Shown here in pieces: positions 14,328-22,451 of a stretch of 25,126 nucleotides of DNA. The notes beneath the pieces were generated by a model that did not search any database, had not been told where the DNA came from, and worked only from the letters and a program-made list of their open reading frames with translations. The translations under genes were made by a program, and so were the position numbers. The DNA comes from a virus. Numbering within the stretch: position 1 is the stretch's first letter; every line of letters begins with the position of its first letter. The stretch is taken from the IMG/VR virus record IMGVR_UViG_3300045240_000006, positions 1 to 25,126 of that record; one strand, given 5' to 3'.

Positions 14328-14909
14328 TCAGCCAATCCTGTAAGTGATGAATGTGTTTGCTGCAGTCTTCCGGGTTCTGAACTCACCAGATGAACCAGAT
14401 CCGACTGTCGCGGCGCCGACGATGGTATGCCCTGCCGATGCTCCAACCGTGAACCCGAATAGTCCTACCGCCATCACAGACCAATCAAAAGAGTCATCCA
14501 TGCGGAAATCACTGACTGCATCCATGGCTGTTCCAGTTGGAAGAGTGCAGGTTATCCCGAGTAGAGAATTGGAAGAGATCAGGCCATTGGCCAGGGCGCT
14601 TTCAGGAATGGTGCCAGCTGCGTTGATCGCGATTGGTGCACGCTGCACTCGATGGCCGATCATTTCACGCAAGACCGGAGAGGATCCGGTCGCATAAATC
14701 GCTGATAAGGCGCCTGCATCGATAACGATGGTTGCGCCCGATACAAATGGGCCAAACATTTGTTGCGAAGCTGTCACTGTGCCAAGTGGAGTTATGACGC
14801 CAGATACATCCTGTGAAACGACAGCAGCATCTTGAGTGAATACGGTAATGGAGTGGCCAGAAAGGACAGTAATCCTTGCGCTCGATCTAGCCATTACGAT
14901 ATTTGCCAT
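14328..14909 (-). CDS. Beta-rich structural protein, paralogue A
   Basis: This 193-aa protein has AGGAG about 6 nt before its ATG, the strongest ribosome site in the region. It is strand-rich and has no catalytic motifs. It is homologous along its whole length to the 199-aa gene upstream: both share PIA(I/L)NA at about residue 95-100, TLPTG at about 122-132, DSFDWSV at about 140-150, HTIVG, and an ending FRT-x-KTAA-x-TF-x-TYR. Placement just after the coat gene suggests a head decoration or other virion surface protein, but this is inference. Two cysteine/methionine-rich spots set it apart from its partner. Confidence 0.8.
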   Translation of the reverse strand: MANIVMARSSARITVLSGHSITVFTQDAAVVSQDVSGVITPLGTVTASQQMFGPFVSGATIVIDAGALSAIYATGSSPVLREMIGHRVQRAPIAINAAGTIPESALANGLISSNSLLGITCTLPTGTAMDAVSDFRMDDSFDWSVMAVGLFGFTVGASAGHTIVGAATVGSGSSGEFRTRKTAANTFITYRIG

Positions 14910-14924
14910 GACTAGCTCCTTAAA

Positions 14925-14945
14925 TGGGGCGGAATAACCGCCCCA
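14925..14945 (-). promoter_or_regulatory. Intercistronic hairpin between paralogues
   Basis: TGGGGCGG (14925-14932), a 5-nt loop and CCGCCCCA (14938-14945) form a perfect 8-bp stem just upstream of the ribosome site of the 193-aa gene. The minus-strand tail after it is ATTTAAG, too weak for an efficient terminator. It may be a partial attenuator, or a stabiliser or processing site that tunes the ratio of the two paralogous proteins. Confidence 0.6.
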
Positions 14946-14951
14946 GATGCA

Positions 14952-15551
14952 TCAGGACAAGCGATAGGTTACGAATGTACCAGCAGCTGTCTTCACGGTA
15001 CGGAACAGCCCAGACGTTACGGTGGCCACAACTGCGGTGCCGACGATCGTATGGTTTGCGGCAGCGGTTACGGTGAAGGCGTTGGCGCCGGTAGCGATCA
15101 CGGACCAATCGAACGAATCGCCGATAGCCAGGGTTGATGCAGCATCAAGCACTGCACCAGTTGGCAACGTGCCGGCAACAGCTGCGGCCGTGGTCGATGT
15201 GACGATACCGCCGAGGATCATCGCGGAAGTCAGCGCGCCAGTTGCGTTCAATGCAATTGGGGTTGGCTGGACTTGAGCTGCAAGTAGCTCGGTGATCGCC
15301 GGAGCGGTGCCGATCGAGTAGTAGGTCTCGCCTGCACTACCGCTGATCTCCAGGGTTGTTGCGTTGGTGAATGGACCGAGGGTCAGCGATACACCGCCGA
15401 GTGCAGTGCCAATCACGCCATACGATGGCGGCTGGTTCGGAGTGACTACCAATTGCTTGATGATTGCTTGGTCTCGGGTATAGACCGAAACACTACCGCC
15501 AGCAGGAACAAGAACGACTGCGGTGCCTTGGTTGTAGATGATGCTCGACAT
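14952..15551 (-). CDS. Beta-rich structural protein, paralogue B
   Basis: This 199-aa protein starts at ATG 15551 with AGAGG upstream. It is strand-rich: VLVPAGGSVSVYTRDQAI near the N-terminus, then GPFTNATTLEIS, and the C-terminal block NHTIVGTAVV, FRTVKTAAGTFVTYRL. The C-terminal third is nearly the same pattern as in the 193-aa gene that follows, so the two arose by tandem duplication. It lies directly after the coat gene and its terminator. A decoration, fibre or head-surface role is plausible; the P22 genome has no such pair at this position. Confidence 0.8.
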   Translation of the reverse strand: MSSIIYNQGTAVVLVPAGGSVSVYTRDQAIIKQLVVTPNQPPSYGVIGTALGGVSLTLGPFTNATTLEISGSAGETYYSIGTAPAITELLAAQVQPTPIALNATGALTSAMILGGIVTSTTAAAVAGTLPTGAVLDAASTLAIGDSFDWSVIATGANAFTVTAAANHTIVGTAVVATVTSGLFRTVKTAAGTFVTYRLS

Positions 15552-15579
15552 GATGAAAGCCTCTGAATTCTGGAGTTAA

Positions 15580-15600
15580 GACAAAGGGGCCGAAGCCCCT
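15580..15600 (-). terminator. UUCG-loop terminator after coat gene
   Basis: On the minus strand AGGGGC, a UUCG tetraloop closed by C-G, and GCCCCT (15585-15600) are followed by TTGTCTT. This is a compact, very stable intrinsic terminator shape with a short U-tract. It would lower transcription from the coat gene into the tail genes and so keep coat protein in excess. Confidence 0.75.
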
Positions 15601-15612
15601 GAATCGTTGAGA

Positions 15613-16884
15613 TTAGGTCTGACTGAAGAGGATCAGGCCGGCCATCTCAGGCTGTGTGCACACAACACCGAAGAGGGTATCGACGCGGTACTTGGTCTTC
15701 AGGGTGTTGATGTCGAACTGCTTGGTGAAGACCAGTTCGATACCCTGCTCAGTGCTGCCGCGCATCACTGCCGCGCCAGTACCTTCTGGAACCGAGTAGC
15801 GGCCCGGCAGGATCTCGAATGCATCCTTGTGCCAGAACGGGTTCACGTAGGCTGATACGGTGTTCAGGAACACGATGGCCGCCGTCGCAGAAGGAACGAT
15901 GGTGACGTTCTGATACTGCTTCTCAGCGTCAGTGCCGCCCTGAGCAGAGATGATTGGCGGGCTGATGGTCATGGTGGTTGCTGAGTCAACCGAGATAACC
16001 CGGAAGGTCTTCAGCTGGCCGGTATCCACTTTGGTGATGTGGTGGACAGCGTTTACGCCGGCAACGGTGAACGAATCGCCCGCGACCACGTTAGTGGTGC
16101 TGGAGATGGTGATCCGCTGATAACGGTTATCGACGTTGGACATCTCGCCAGTGGCGGCTACCGAAGTCGCCTTCGGAATCCAGTAGTTGACGGCTGCGGT
16201 CAGGGTGCTGACGGTCAGAGCGCCGCCGCCTGCTGCTGCTGCGATGCGGTTTGTGTAGTCGAGCTTGTAGGTTTCGAAGCTTGCAACCTGGCCAACGAAG
16301 GCTTTCTCATAAGCCGAGTCAGTTTTCTTGTTGCCGAACGAGCGGGAAGCAATCGACAGGTTGTTGGCCATGCCGTTGTAATCGCGAGTCGACAGAGCCA
16401 GGTAACGGTCGAGACCGCTAATGCCCTGCTCGTTCATGATGGCCTCACACTGGGCAACGTCATCGAAACCGGCTGCGGCTGCGGTGCGCTTCACGACCAG
16501 GGTGCCTTGCTGAACGGCAACGTTCATGACTGCAACGTTGATGTCACTGGCCAGCTTGTCTTTGGCTGCTTTGCCCAGGCGGTTCTCTTGCAGCGCATCA
16601 CGCAGTTGCTTGGCGTCCATGATCCATGGCGAAGAGCGACTGAAGCCGATGGTAGCCGGAACGGAGAGCTGAGTCTGGTCTACGAAGTTTGAAGTTTGAT
16701 CCATACCGCTGAACGACTGGGCGATGTACGGCATCGGACGCCAGATGGTGTCGTTGCTGCGCTCCATGGATTGTTGATCGGTGTTAAACGTGGAGACGTT
16801 ACGCGACAAAACCAACTGGTCTTCGAAGCCTTCCAGAAGATTTTCGAACGCTACAACTTCTTCTTTTGAGAAACTGTTAGACAT
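15613..16884 (-). CDS. Major coat protein, P22 gp5-like
   Basis: This 423-aa protein (P22 coat has 430) carries the family pattern: an N-terminal helix (EEVVAFENLLEGFEDQLVLS), DTIWRPMPYI, and the long spine segment with LGKAAKDKLASDINVAVMNV. The middle I-domain-like beta region spans about residues 225-340 (NYWIPKATSV, VVAGDSFTVAGVNAV). A C-terminal part follows with SVPEGTGAAVMRGSTEQGIE and FGVVCTQPEMAGLILF. It builds the icosahedral shell with an HK97-type fold. It sits after the scaffold gene behind a 244-nt structured leader and is followed by an intrinsic terminator, which fits a gene needing its own expression level. Confidence 0.93.
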   Translation of the reverse strand: MSNSFSKEEVVAFENLLEGFEDQLVLSRNVSTFNTDQQSMERSNDTIWRPMPYIAQSFSGMDQTSNFVDQTQLSVPATIGFSRSSPWIMDAKQLRDALQENRLGKAAKDKLASDINVAVMNVAVQQGTLVVKRTAAAAGFDDVAQCEAIMNEQGISGLDRYLALSTRDYNGMANNLSIASRSFGNKKTDSAYEKAFVGQVASFETYKLDYTNRIAAAAGGGALTVSTLTAAVNYWIPKATSVAATGEMSNVDNRYQRITISSTTNVVAGDSFTVAGVNAVHHITKVDTGQLKTFRVISVDSATTMTISPPIISAQGGTDAEKQYQNVTIVPSATAAIVFLNTVSAYVNPFWHKDAFEILPGRYSVPEGTGAAVMRGSTEQGIELVFTKQFDINTLKTKYRVDTLFGVVCTQPEMAGLILFSQT

Positions 16885-17128
16885 GATAAAGCCCTTTGAA
16901 TTGATGAGAAATTGAGTGCGGAATGCACTGTCTTAACTCATCCATTGGGGCTGGATGGTGGCCTTTCGTGGAGCGCTGCCGGTGGGATGGCGAGTCCTTT
17001 AATTGCTTAAAACTGAAGCCGTGCGGGGCATCACTCCCGCGTCTCCCCGGTTATTTCCGGGTTGATCCTTCTGATCCAACAACTTCAATACGGTGAAACT
17101 ATACAGCGCAGCTGAATTAAATCAAATT
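16885..17128 (-). promoter_or_regulatory. Structured leader RNA candidate before coat gene
   Basis: These 244 nt contain no plausible ORF but at least four hairpins when read toward the coat gene: CCCGG/CCGGG (17046-17061, 6-nt loop), GCGGG/CCCGC (17023-17040, 8-nt loop), CATCCA/TGGATG (16939-16957, 7-nt loop) and AGTGC/GCACT (16915-16929, 5-nt loop). No hairpin has a proper U-tract, so they are not plain terminators. GGATCA also occurs twice near 17062-17077. The segment is by far the longest non-coding stretch in an operon where other genes overlap. It may be an autoregulatory 5' leader, an RNA processing site or a promoter region. Confidence 0.55.
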
Positions 17129-18025
17129 TCAGCTCTTCTGCTTGCGCTTCTGTTCGCGCTTGTACTGCATAACCTTGGACATATCGCCGGTCTTCTCGGC
17201 TTCAGCGCGCAGTCGCTCAAGAGTTGAGTCAGTCGATCCCGCCACTCGGCCCGTCCCGGTGATGGTCTTCTCTGGCGGCGGTGCAGACTTCTTGTTTTGA
17301 ACTTTCAATTGAGTCTCCAGTTTCGCGATGGCGAAGGCGAATTTAACAGCGTCTTTGATTCCCGCAAGTTCTGCGGCCTTCTTGGGGTTCTTGCCGAGAG
17401 CGTAAACAACCAATGCCGAGTTGTCGGCGCCTTGAATGATGATCCCTTGCTGGGTGACATCCAATAGGTTGCGGACGTTCTCTTCAGCGTCTTCGAAGTC
17501 CTTAACTTTGAGCCCGGTCTTGGCCGTGTTGTAGGTGTTCAGCCGGCCTTCCCACTCGGTCTTCTGCTGCTGCTCGGCCTGCTGCTGTTGATGCTGGTGC
17601 TGTTCGATATCGCGCTTGCGGTCGTGCCACTCAGTCAGGCGCTGCTCGAACTTCTCGGCGTCCCAATCAATGTCGTCGTCTTCCATGCTCGGTTTCTTGC
17701 CCAGCACCGGAACATTGGCGGCCTGCTCAGGCTTCTTCAGTTGTGCCTGGAGCTCACGGATAGTCTTCTGGGCTTCGCGGTGCTGTTTGCGTAGATCCTT
17801 CACCCAAGTTGGCGCAGAGGCCTGCTCTTCCTCTTCTTCTGGCTGCTTTTCGCCGGCGATGGTTACAACAACATCGTCTTCGTCGGATTCCTCTTCCTGC
17901 TCTTCTTGTTCCTCTTCGCACTCTTCTTCTAGCTGCTCTTCCTGCTCGCCGCCCAGGTCATTACCTTCGCCATCAGTGATGCCCATCAGGAAATGGTGAA
18001 GGGTGCGGTGTACAAATTGATTCAT
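17129..18025 (-). CDS. Scaffolding protein, P22 gp8-like
   Basis: I use ATG 18025, which has GGAGAG about 6 nt upstream; the frame extends 9 codons more without a ribosome site. The 298-aa protein (P22 scaffold has 303) has a very acidic N-terminal zone (about 30-70, long Glu runs), a helical middle with a Gln/His run at about residues 140-155, and a C-terminal helix pair ending in MSKVMQYKREQKRKQKS. That basic end matches the coat-binding helix-turn-helix of P22 scaffold in position and charge. The protein directs procapsid assembly and leaves before or during packaging. The gene lies between portal and coat, as in P22. Confidence 0.9.
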   Translation of the reverse strand: MNQFVHRTLHHFLMGITDGEGNDLGGEQEEQLEEECEEEQEEQEEESDEDDVVVTIAGEKQPEEEEEQASAPTWVKDLRKQHREAQKTIRELQAQLKKPEQAANVPVLGKKPSMEDDDIDWDAEKFEQRLTEWHDRKRDIEQHQHQQQQAEQQQKTEWEGRLNTYNTAKTGLKVKDFEDAEENVRNLLDVTQQGIIIQGADNSALVVYALGKNPKKAAELAGIKDAVKFAFAIAKLETQLKVQNKKSAPPPEKTITGTGRVAGSTDSTLERLRAEAEKTGDMSKVMQYKREQKRKQKS

Positions 18026-18070
18026 GGTTCTCTCCATTGCTCGGGCACTCAATGGCGGCCCGGTTGCCGG

Positions 18071-20164
18071 TTATTGTTGCACTGGTGCTGGTGCTACTGG
18101 TTCTTGTGCTGGCTGAGGTCCTGCAGCTACTTGCGGAGCGGTTGATAGTCCCTGCTCAAACTTGTCGATCAGTTGTAGTGCTTGCTCTTGGTGAGTCTGA
18201 TCAGTCTGCGTAATGATCTGCATGGTTTGAGCTTTGGTCTTCTCTGCTGTAGCAATAGATCCGATTGTATCAGCTCGGTACTTGACTGCCTTGGCTTCTG
18301 CTTCTGCGGCGGCCGCTTGAAGATAAGTTGCATTTGGATCTGGCTGAGCATTGGCTTGCTCTTCGGCCATTTGCTTCTGCTCTTCTTCGGTCGGCTCAAC
18401 AACACCCATTCGAACCAGCTTCTTGCGGAAGAAGCCGCGCACATCGGAGATACCTTCGCCTTCCATGTTCATCATGCTCATGGCGCTAAGCACCTGAAGC
18501 GTTTCTGGATCCTGGGTGATGGTCATCATGCCAGTGAGGGCGCGCACAGTCGCGGCACGCTTGCTGATCGATGACGGGCCTACATCCACTGCCACATCGA
18601 ACTTTGCGTTACTCAGATCATTCTCAAGCTCTGGCCCAGATTCACCCATCACGGGCTTGCGCAGTTCAACTGATCCAGGCGAACCGTCAGAAGCCAATGT
18701 CTTCATCTTGCGACCATCCTCGACCAGGATGTCTTTGGCCATCGATAGCCAGATCTCTCCGCATCGCTTCACGGCCTTGGCCATGTTGCTCATGTAGATG
18801 AACACCTGCATATCAAGGCGTTGTTGAACAAGCTCTACGGCCTTGCCCGACATGTTCGGCTGCATCTGTTCGCCGGCCTGCTGATTGCCAAGAAGATCTT
18901 GCATGTCTGTCTCGGTGATCTGAAGCAGTGCGCCCATTGCTGGTGGTATTTGAGGCGATCGAGTGTAGCCAAGGGCATCAGACGGAATCATCTGGCCATT
19001 CGCGTCAGTGATTGGATTCAGAAGCAAATATGGGTAGTTCTTGATGTTGTCTTCAGCCCACATCAGCTGATGACCGGCGACTTGCTCAGGCATCAGGATT
19101 GGCTTCTCTACGGAACTCAGGGCGCTGATCTCGCCTAGCTTGCTGAGCTGCATATTCTTCAGGCGCTGAACGTCTTTGGCCAAGCGTACATGGCCCATGC
19201 AGCGCTCTACGTTGTCCACAAACCAGCGCTTGCCGTACATGGGAACGATAGGGATGCACTTGCCAGGGAGATAGCCGCAATCTTCAAGAACCTTGGCGCC
19301 GGACAGGATGTACTTGCGAACTTTGATGCACTTGACAGGCTTGGTCCGAACCATCCGGCTTCCGATTGCTTCGAGCGTCGCCAGCTGTTCGGGATCATCT
19401 TTGAAGTCAGATTCTTTGTATTTGGTTTCTGTGCCGTCGAGGCTCCTCCAGACTTGGACGGTCTCCTTCACCTTCTCCACGCAGTAATACTCGGCCACGA
19501 AAACAACATCAGGCGTTGCCCAATCGAACTGTGTGTCTTGGATATCTTTCGGCCACGACGCAGGGCTGTCGTCGTATTCATGCTGGTAGGCATCATGCGA
19601 CATCGAGGTCAGAACAAAGCAATGCTTGGCGTCGGCCTTATCTTGGCGCTTGGCATCCAGGTCGAAGAACACGCAGCTATCGGCGTCGAAGATTGGTTCA
19701 ATGCAGATTCGCTGCTTGTCATCGTCTTCGTCTTCTTCATCCTCATACTTTGCACGCAGACGCCAGGCACCAAAGCCACCGCCGACAGCCTCTTCGAAGG
19801 CGTTGTCGTAGGCTTCCTCGGCGCCGCTATCCTGTTCATCCGCGCGATATAGGCCATCGCATGTGTCGGCCAGCTTATCGTTCTCGCTGCCGTCCTTGCT
19901 TACGAAGTCAACAGTGATCCGATTGTTCCGGTATTCGTTGATGATCCGAATAACGGACAAGTGCACCTTATTCACTTCAAACTTTGGCTTATTGGCGAAT
20001 TGTTCCCGTAACGGACCTTCCCACTGCGCACCGGCAATGGAATAGAACCGACGATCTTGCAGGCATTGCATACGCTCATCACGTATCGCGCCCTGGATGT
20101 TGTCGAACTGGATCATCGCTTGCGAATGTATGTCCCGTTCCCGTTCTGCTTTCGTGCGAGCCAT
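18071..20164 (-). CDS. Portal protein, P22-type
   Basis: The start is set at ATG 20164: it lies 2 nt after the terminase stop with AGGAAAT upstream, and the 25-codon extension lies inside the terminase gene. The 697-aa protein (P22 portal has 725) has the family features: RDERMQCLQDRRFYSIAGAQ near the N-terminus, the conserved VIRIINEYRNNRITVDFVS, and an acidic insert at about 140-150. The wing and stem region has YLPGKCIPIVPMYGKRWFVD. The C-terminal helical, Ala/Gln-rich barrel-like segment lies from about residue 610 on. It forms the 12-subunit ring through which DNA is packaged and ejected. Confidence 0.93.
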   Translation of the reverse strand: MARTKAERERDIHSQAMIQFDNIQGAIRDERMQCLQDRRFYSIAGAQWEGPLREQFANKPKFEVNKVHLSVIRIINEYRNNRITVDFVSKDGSENDKLADTCDGLYRADEQDSGAEEAYDNAFEEAVGGGFGAWRLRAKYEDEEDEDDDKQRICIEPIFDADSCVFFDLDAKRQDKADAKHCFVLTSMSHDAYQHEYDDSPASWPKDIQDTQFDWATPDVVFVAEYYCVEKVKETVQVWRSLDGTETKYKESDFKDDPEQLATLEAIGSRMVRTKPVKCIKVRKYILSGAKVLEDCGYLPGKCIPIVPMYGKRWFVDNVERCMGHVRLAKDVQRLKNMQLSKLGEISALSSVEKPILMPEQVAGHQLMWAEDNIKNYPYLLLNPITDANGQMIPSDALGYTRSPQIPPAMGALLQITETDMQDLLGNQQAGEQMQPNMSGKAVELVQQRLDMQVFIYMSNMAKAVKRCGEIWLSMAKDILVEDGRKMKTLASDGSPGSVELRKPVMGESGPELENDLSNAKFDVAVDVGPSSISKRAATVRALTGMMTITQDPETLQVLSAMSMMNMEGEGISDVRGFFRKKLVRMGVVEPTEEEQKQMAEEQANAQPDPNATYLQAAAAEAEAKAVKYRADTIGSIATAEKTKAQTMQIITQTDQTHQEQALQLIDKFEQGLSTAPQVAAGPQPAQEPVAPAPVQQ

Positions 20165-20166
20165 GT

Positions 20167-21516
20167 TTATTTCCTGCCGTAATGGTTGATAGTTGGGACC
20201 GGAACGACCTTGACTTCCTTCTTGAAGAGAATCGGCCATTCGACGTCAATACAATATCCGATTGCCGTCGTGATGTGCTGGTACTGGTTTGTCTGGTCTT
20301 CTTGGAAGGTCGAGCCCTTCTGAAGCTGTACGGTGGCCAGCCCTTTGTCGCAATACTTCGCGGTCACCGGATTTACGTAAAGACTGATTACGTTGTCAGC
20401 AGTGCAGATCTTTGCACGCACGGCGTTCTGTCTGTCCTTGATGGCCGGAGCAGCATTCTTCACCTTCCTTTCGAATGTCCACCCATTGGCTCTCAGAACG
20501 TTCTCGATGTCGGTGTAATCGGATGCGTGACCGTGCTTCTCGCCTGCTCGTCCGGCTGGATCGCCGTAAATGATGACGTGCTTGTTGAAGTGATCCTTGA
20601 ACTTATCGACGAACTCAACAGCCGATTGCTTCGATACAGCGCTGATCAGAACTATCTCATCCAGCAAGTACAGATCTTTCCCCTCGTTGCGCCTGACGCC
20701 GATAGCGGACGATAGCGGTGTGAAGTTTTGGTCATGCATCCACATCAGCTGTTCGTGCGCCTGAATGGTCTCATTGGTGTGGTTGGCCTTGTTGTAGTCC
20801 TCATAGATGCGCCCGGTGGCGCCCACGAAGTCGGCCTCGTATTCCTGTTGGTATTGCTTCTTCGACATCTGGCGCTTGGCTGCGGCGATGGTCTCGGCCG
20901 GCAGAATTTCAGAGGACTTCCAGTGGAAGCATTCCCACTCTGGATCGTTGGCGTTCTCAGCGTACTGAGCCATCTCGTAATAGTGGTTCAAGCCGTCAGG
21001 CACGCCAATCAACCAGCACCAGGCTTTGTAACCTGGCCGCGTCGGATTGAAGGTGTCTAGTGCTGGACGGATGTTCGCCTCCCAAGCCTCTGGCTTGATG
21101 TCTGCGATCTCATCAATACCACCGCCAGACCAGAACGTACCCTCGATACGCTGAGGCTTATCCAAGCCAATCAGGCGTATCTGCGTGCCGTTGTTTAGGT
21201 AGATGGTCAGGCGCGTTTCGGATGGTGGACGCTTGCAGATGCTGGCGAAGCAGAGAAGCTTCATGTCTTCCCAGTAGATCGTACGCACTTGGTCGCGGGT
21301 TGGCGCGCCAATGAAATAGATCTCGCCAGGGTTCGCCATGCCGGTCTTTGCCATGAACCGCTTGAACCGTTCGGTCTTGCCGGAGCGACGGCCAGCAGGC
21401 ACTACAGGGAAGCGCACGCCGCGCCCTACAGCGCCTACCAAGGACAATTGAACCGGATGGTCAATGAGCGGATACCAGCGATCCATCTCGCGCTTGGTTA
21501 TGGTTGAAACAGCCAT
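20167..21516 (-). CDS. terL: Terminase large subunit
   Basis: This 449-aa protein has an N-terminal ATPase with Walker A GRRSGKT (residues 42-48) and Walker B-type GGGIDE (131-136, with D135 and the catalytic E136). The C-terminal nuclease half has candidate metal ligands: D262 in HDQNF, the acidic pair in LLDEI (D286/E287), and D319 in YGDPAG. It should pump DNA into the procapsid and cut it; the P22-like context suggests headful packaging from a pac site, which I cannot locate by eye. The start overlaps the small subunit's stop as TAATG. Confidence 0.93.
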   Translation of the reverse strand: MAVSTITKREMDRWYPLIDHPVQLSLVGAVGRGVRFPVVPAGRRSGKTERFKRFMAKTGMANPGEIYFIGAPTRDQVRTIYWEDMKLLCFASICKRPPSETRLTIYLNNGTQIRLIGLDKPQRIEGTFWSGGGIDEIADIKPEAWEANIRPALDTFNPTRPGYKAWCWLIGVPDGLNHYYEMAQYAENANDPEWECFHWKSSEILPAETIAAAKRQMSKKQYQQEYEADFVGATGRIYEDYNKANHTNETIQAHEQLMWMHDQNFTPLSSAIGVRRNEGKDLYLLDEIVLISAVSKQSAVEFVDKFKDHFNKHVIIYGDPAGRAGEKHGHASDYTDIENVLRANGWTFERKVKNAAPAIKDRQNAVRAKICTADNVISLYVNPVTAKYCDKGLATVQLQKGSTFQEDQTNQYQHITTAIGYCIDVEWPILFKKEVKVVPVPTINHYGRK

Positions 21517-22034
21517 TAGTTGGGCAACCTCTTCGCGATCTCAGCCAGGAACTCGTGCTGGTCATCCTCGGTCTCTGTATCGGTCTCAGCGGCGATCATC
21601 TTCGCCAGCTCGAACTTGACTCGCTCCAGCTCAACCAGCTTGATCTGCGCCTCGACAGACAGGTCGCGGTCGCGTCGATCATTCCAAAGCTCGGGGTGAC
21701 GGTTCTTCAGGATGAAGATCTGAGCTGTTGTGTCGGGCGCGTATTTCTTGGTGTAGATGGTCTGAACAACCTTGCCGGCTATCACGCGAATGTCTATCTC
21801 TTGCTGGCTGAAGCCGACTGCTCGCTGGTAGAGACTCTTTGCCACCTTGGCATCGGCTGCCATCTTGCCGGTCTTCAGGGCCGCTCTAAGCTCCGGGGTC
21901 TTTCTCTTCCAGTTATCGAACGTGGTCTTGCTCACCTCAAAGAATGCAGCTATTTCGAGGTCTGTGGCGCCGAGTAAACATAGGTTCTTCGCCTGCTCGA
22001 CAAACTCAGGCTTCCATAGCGATTTACGCGCCAT
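21516..22034 (-). CDS. terS: Terminase small subunit
   Basis: This 172-aa protein has an N-terminal helix-turn-helix (about residues 18-48, LLGATDLEIAAFFEVSKTTF). A helical oligomerisation region with KVAKSLYQRAVGFSQQEIDI follows, then the common small-terminase motif FILKNRHPELWNDRRDRDL, then an acidic-basic helical tail. It should recognise the packaging site on phage DNA and activate the large subunit. The pac site of P22 lies within the small terminase gene; a similar internal site is possible here. It starts 2 nt after the previous stop and overlaps the large-subunit start. Confidence 0.92.
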   Translation of the reverse strand: MARKSLWKPEFVEQAKNLCLLGATDLEIAAFFEVSKTTFDNWKRKTPELRAALKTGKMAADAKVAKSLYQRAVGFSQQEIDIRVIAGKVVQTIYTKKYAPDTTAQIFILKNRHPELWNDRRDRDLSVEAQIKLVELERVKFELAKMIAAETDTETEDDQHEFLAEIAKRLPN

Positions 22035-22036
22035 GG

Positions 22037-22351
22037 TTACAAGAACTTTTGCCAGTTAGTCCCGACAACCGCTGCGATGGCGGCGAACATTGTCATCCAC
22101 TGCCGGCGAAGCATGGCCCCGGCAATGTCCATGATCATCTTGTTGCCGGCGTTCTCCAGCTGTATCGAGCGAACCTGTTTTTCTGCATCACCCATGCGCA
22201 TATTGATTGCGTCATAGTTCTTTTGAGTGTGGCGCAACTCAGATACCAGCACGCGCACCTCACCGCAAACATCCGTCATTTTCGTCATCAGATCGACGTG
22301 GGCAAGTCGCTGTGTTCTTAATTCTTCCAGAATGTGCTGAGAGTCGCTCAT
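22037..22351 (-). CDS. Coiled-coil protein with C-terminal membrane segment
   Basis: I choose ATG 22351 (AGAGG about 7 nt upstream), not the ATG at 22378. The 104-aa product is a long amphipathic helix (SQHILEELRTQRLAHVDLMT through DAEKQVRSIQ) and ends with a short hydrophobic stretch (MTMFAAIAAVVG). This topology resembles XhlA-type small phage proteins, where a coil is followed by a membrane anchor, but there is no clear sequence match. It precedes the terminase small subunit by 2 nt. Its function is unknown; a second lysis or membrane role is only a guess. Confidence 0.68.
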   Translation of the reverse strand: MSDSQHILEELRTQRLAHVDLMTKMTDVCGEVRVLVSELRHTQKNYDAINMRMGDAEKQVRSIQLENAGNKMIMDIAGAMLRRQWMTMFAAIAAVVGTNWQKFL

Positions 22352-22451
22352 GTCGTAGCCTCTTGAGTTTATTGCCATCCCTGATGTGCAAGGACACTAA
22401 CAGGGTGAACAGGATAAGGATCAGTAGCGACCATATTTTCCATGTGTCCAA
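22260..22451 (-). CDS. 63-aa overlapping membrane ORF with TTG start
   Basis: TTG 22451 is preceded by AGGGAG with an 8-nt spacer inside the end of the 125-aa gene. The ORF covers the 69-nt gap up to the coiled-coil gene and then overlaps that gene by 92 nt in another frame. The product begins with one clear membrane segment (DTWKIWSLLILILFTLLVSL) and goes on to a basic, polar tail. The signal-anchor topology and good ribosome site support it; the TTG start and the overlap weaken it. If real, it adds to a cluster of small membrane proteins before the terminase. Confidence 0.42.
   Translation of the reverse strand: MDTWKIWSLLILILFTLLVSLHIRDGNKLKRLRHERLSAHSGRIKNTATCPRRSDDENDGCLR

Noticed and set aside
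16039-16692. 217-aa plus-strand ORF opposite the coat gene
   Set aside because: Antisense shadow of the coat gene; no start signal and atypical composition.
18026-18070. Small CCGG-type inverted repeats between portal and scaffold genes
   Set aside because: The stems are only about 4-5 bp and lack a U-tract, so neither terminator nor operator can be supported.
19190-20715. Long plus-strand ORFs (220 and 243 aa) opposite portal and terminase
   Set aside because: They mirror conserved portal and large-terminase frames; the products show no recognisable fold.
20701-22034. pac site within the terminase genes
   Set aside because: A P22-like pac in or near terS is likely on general grounds, but no recognisable motif could be picked out by eye.
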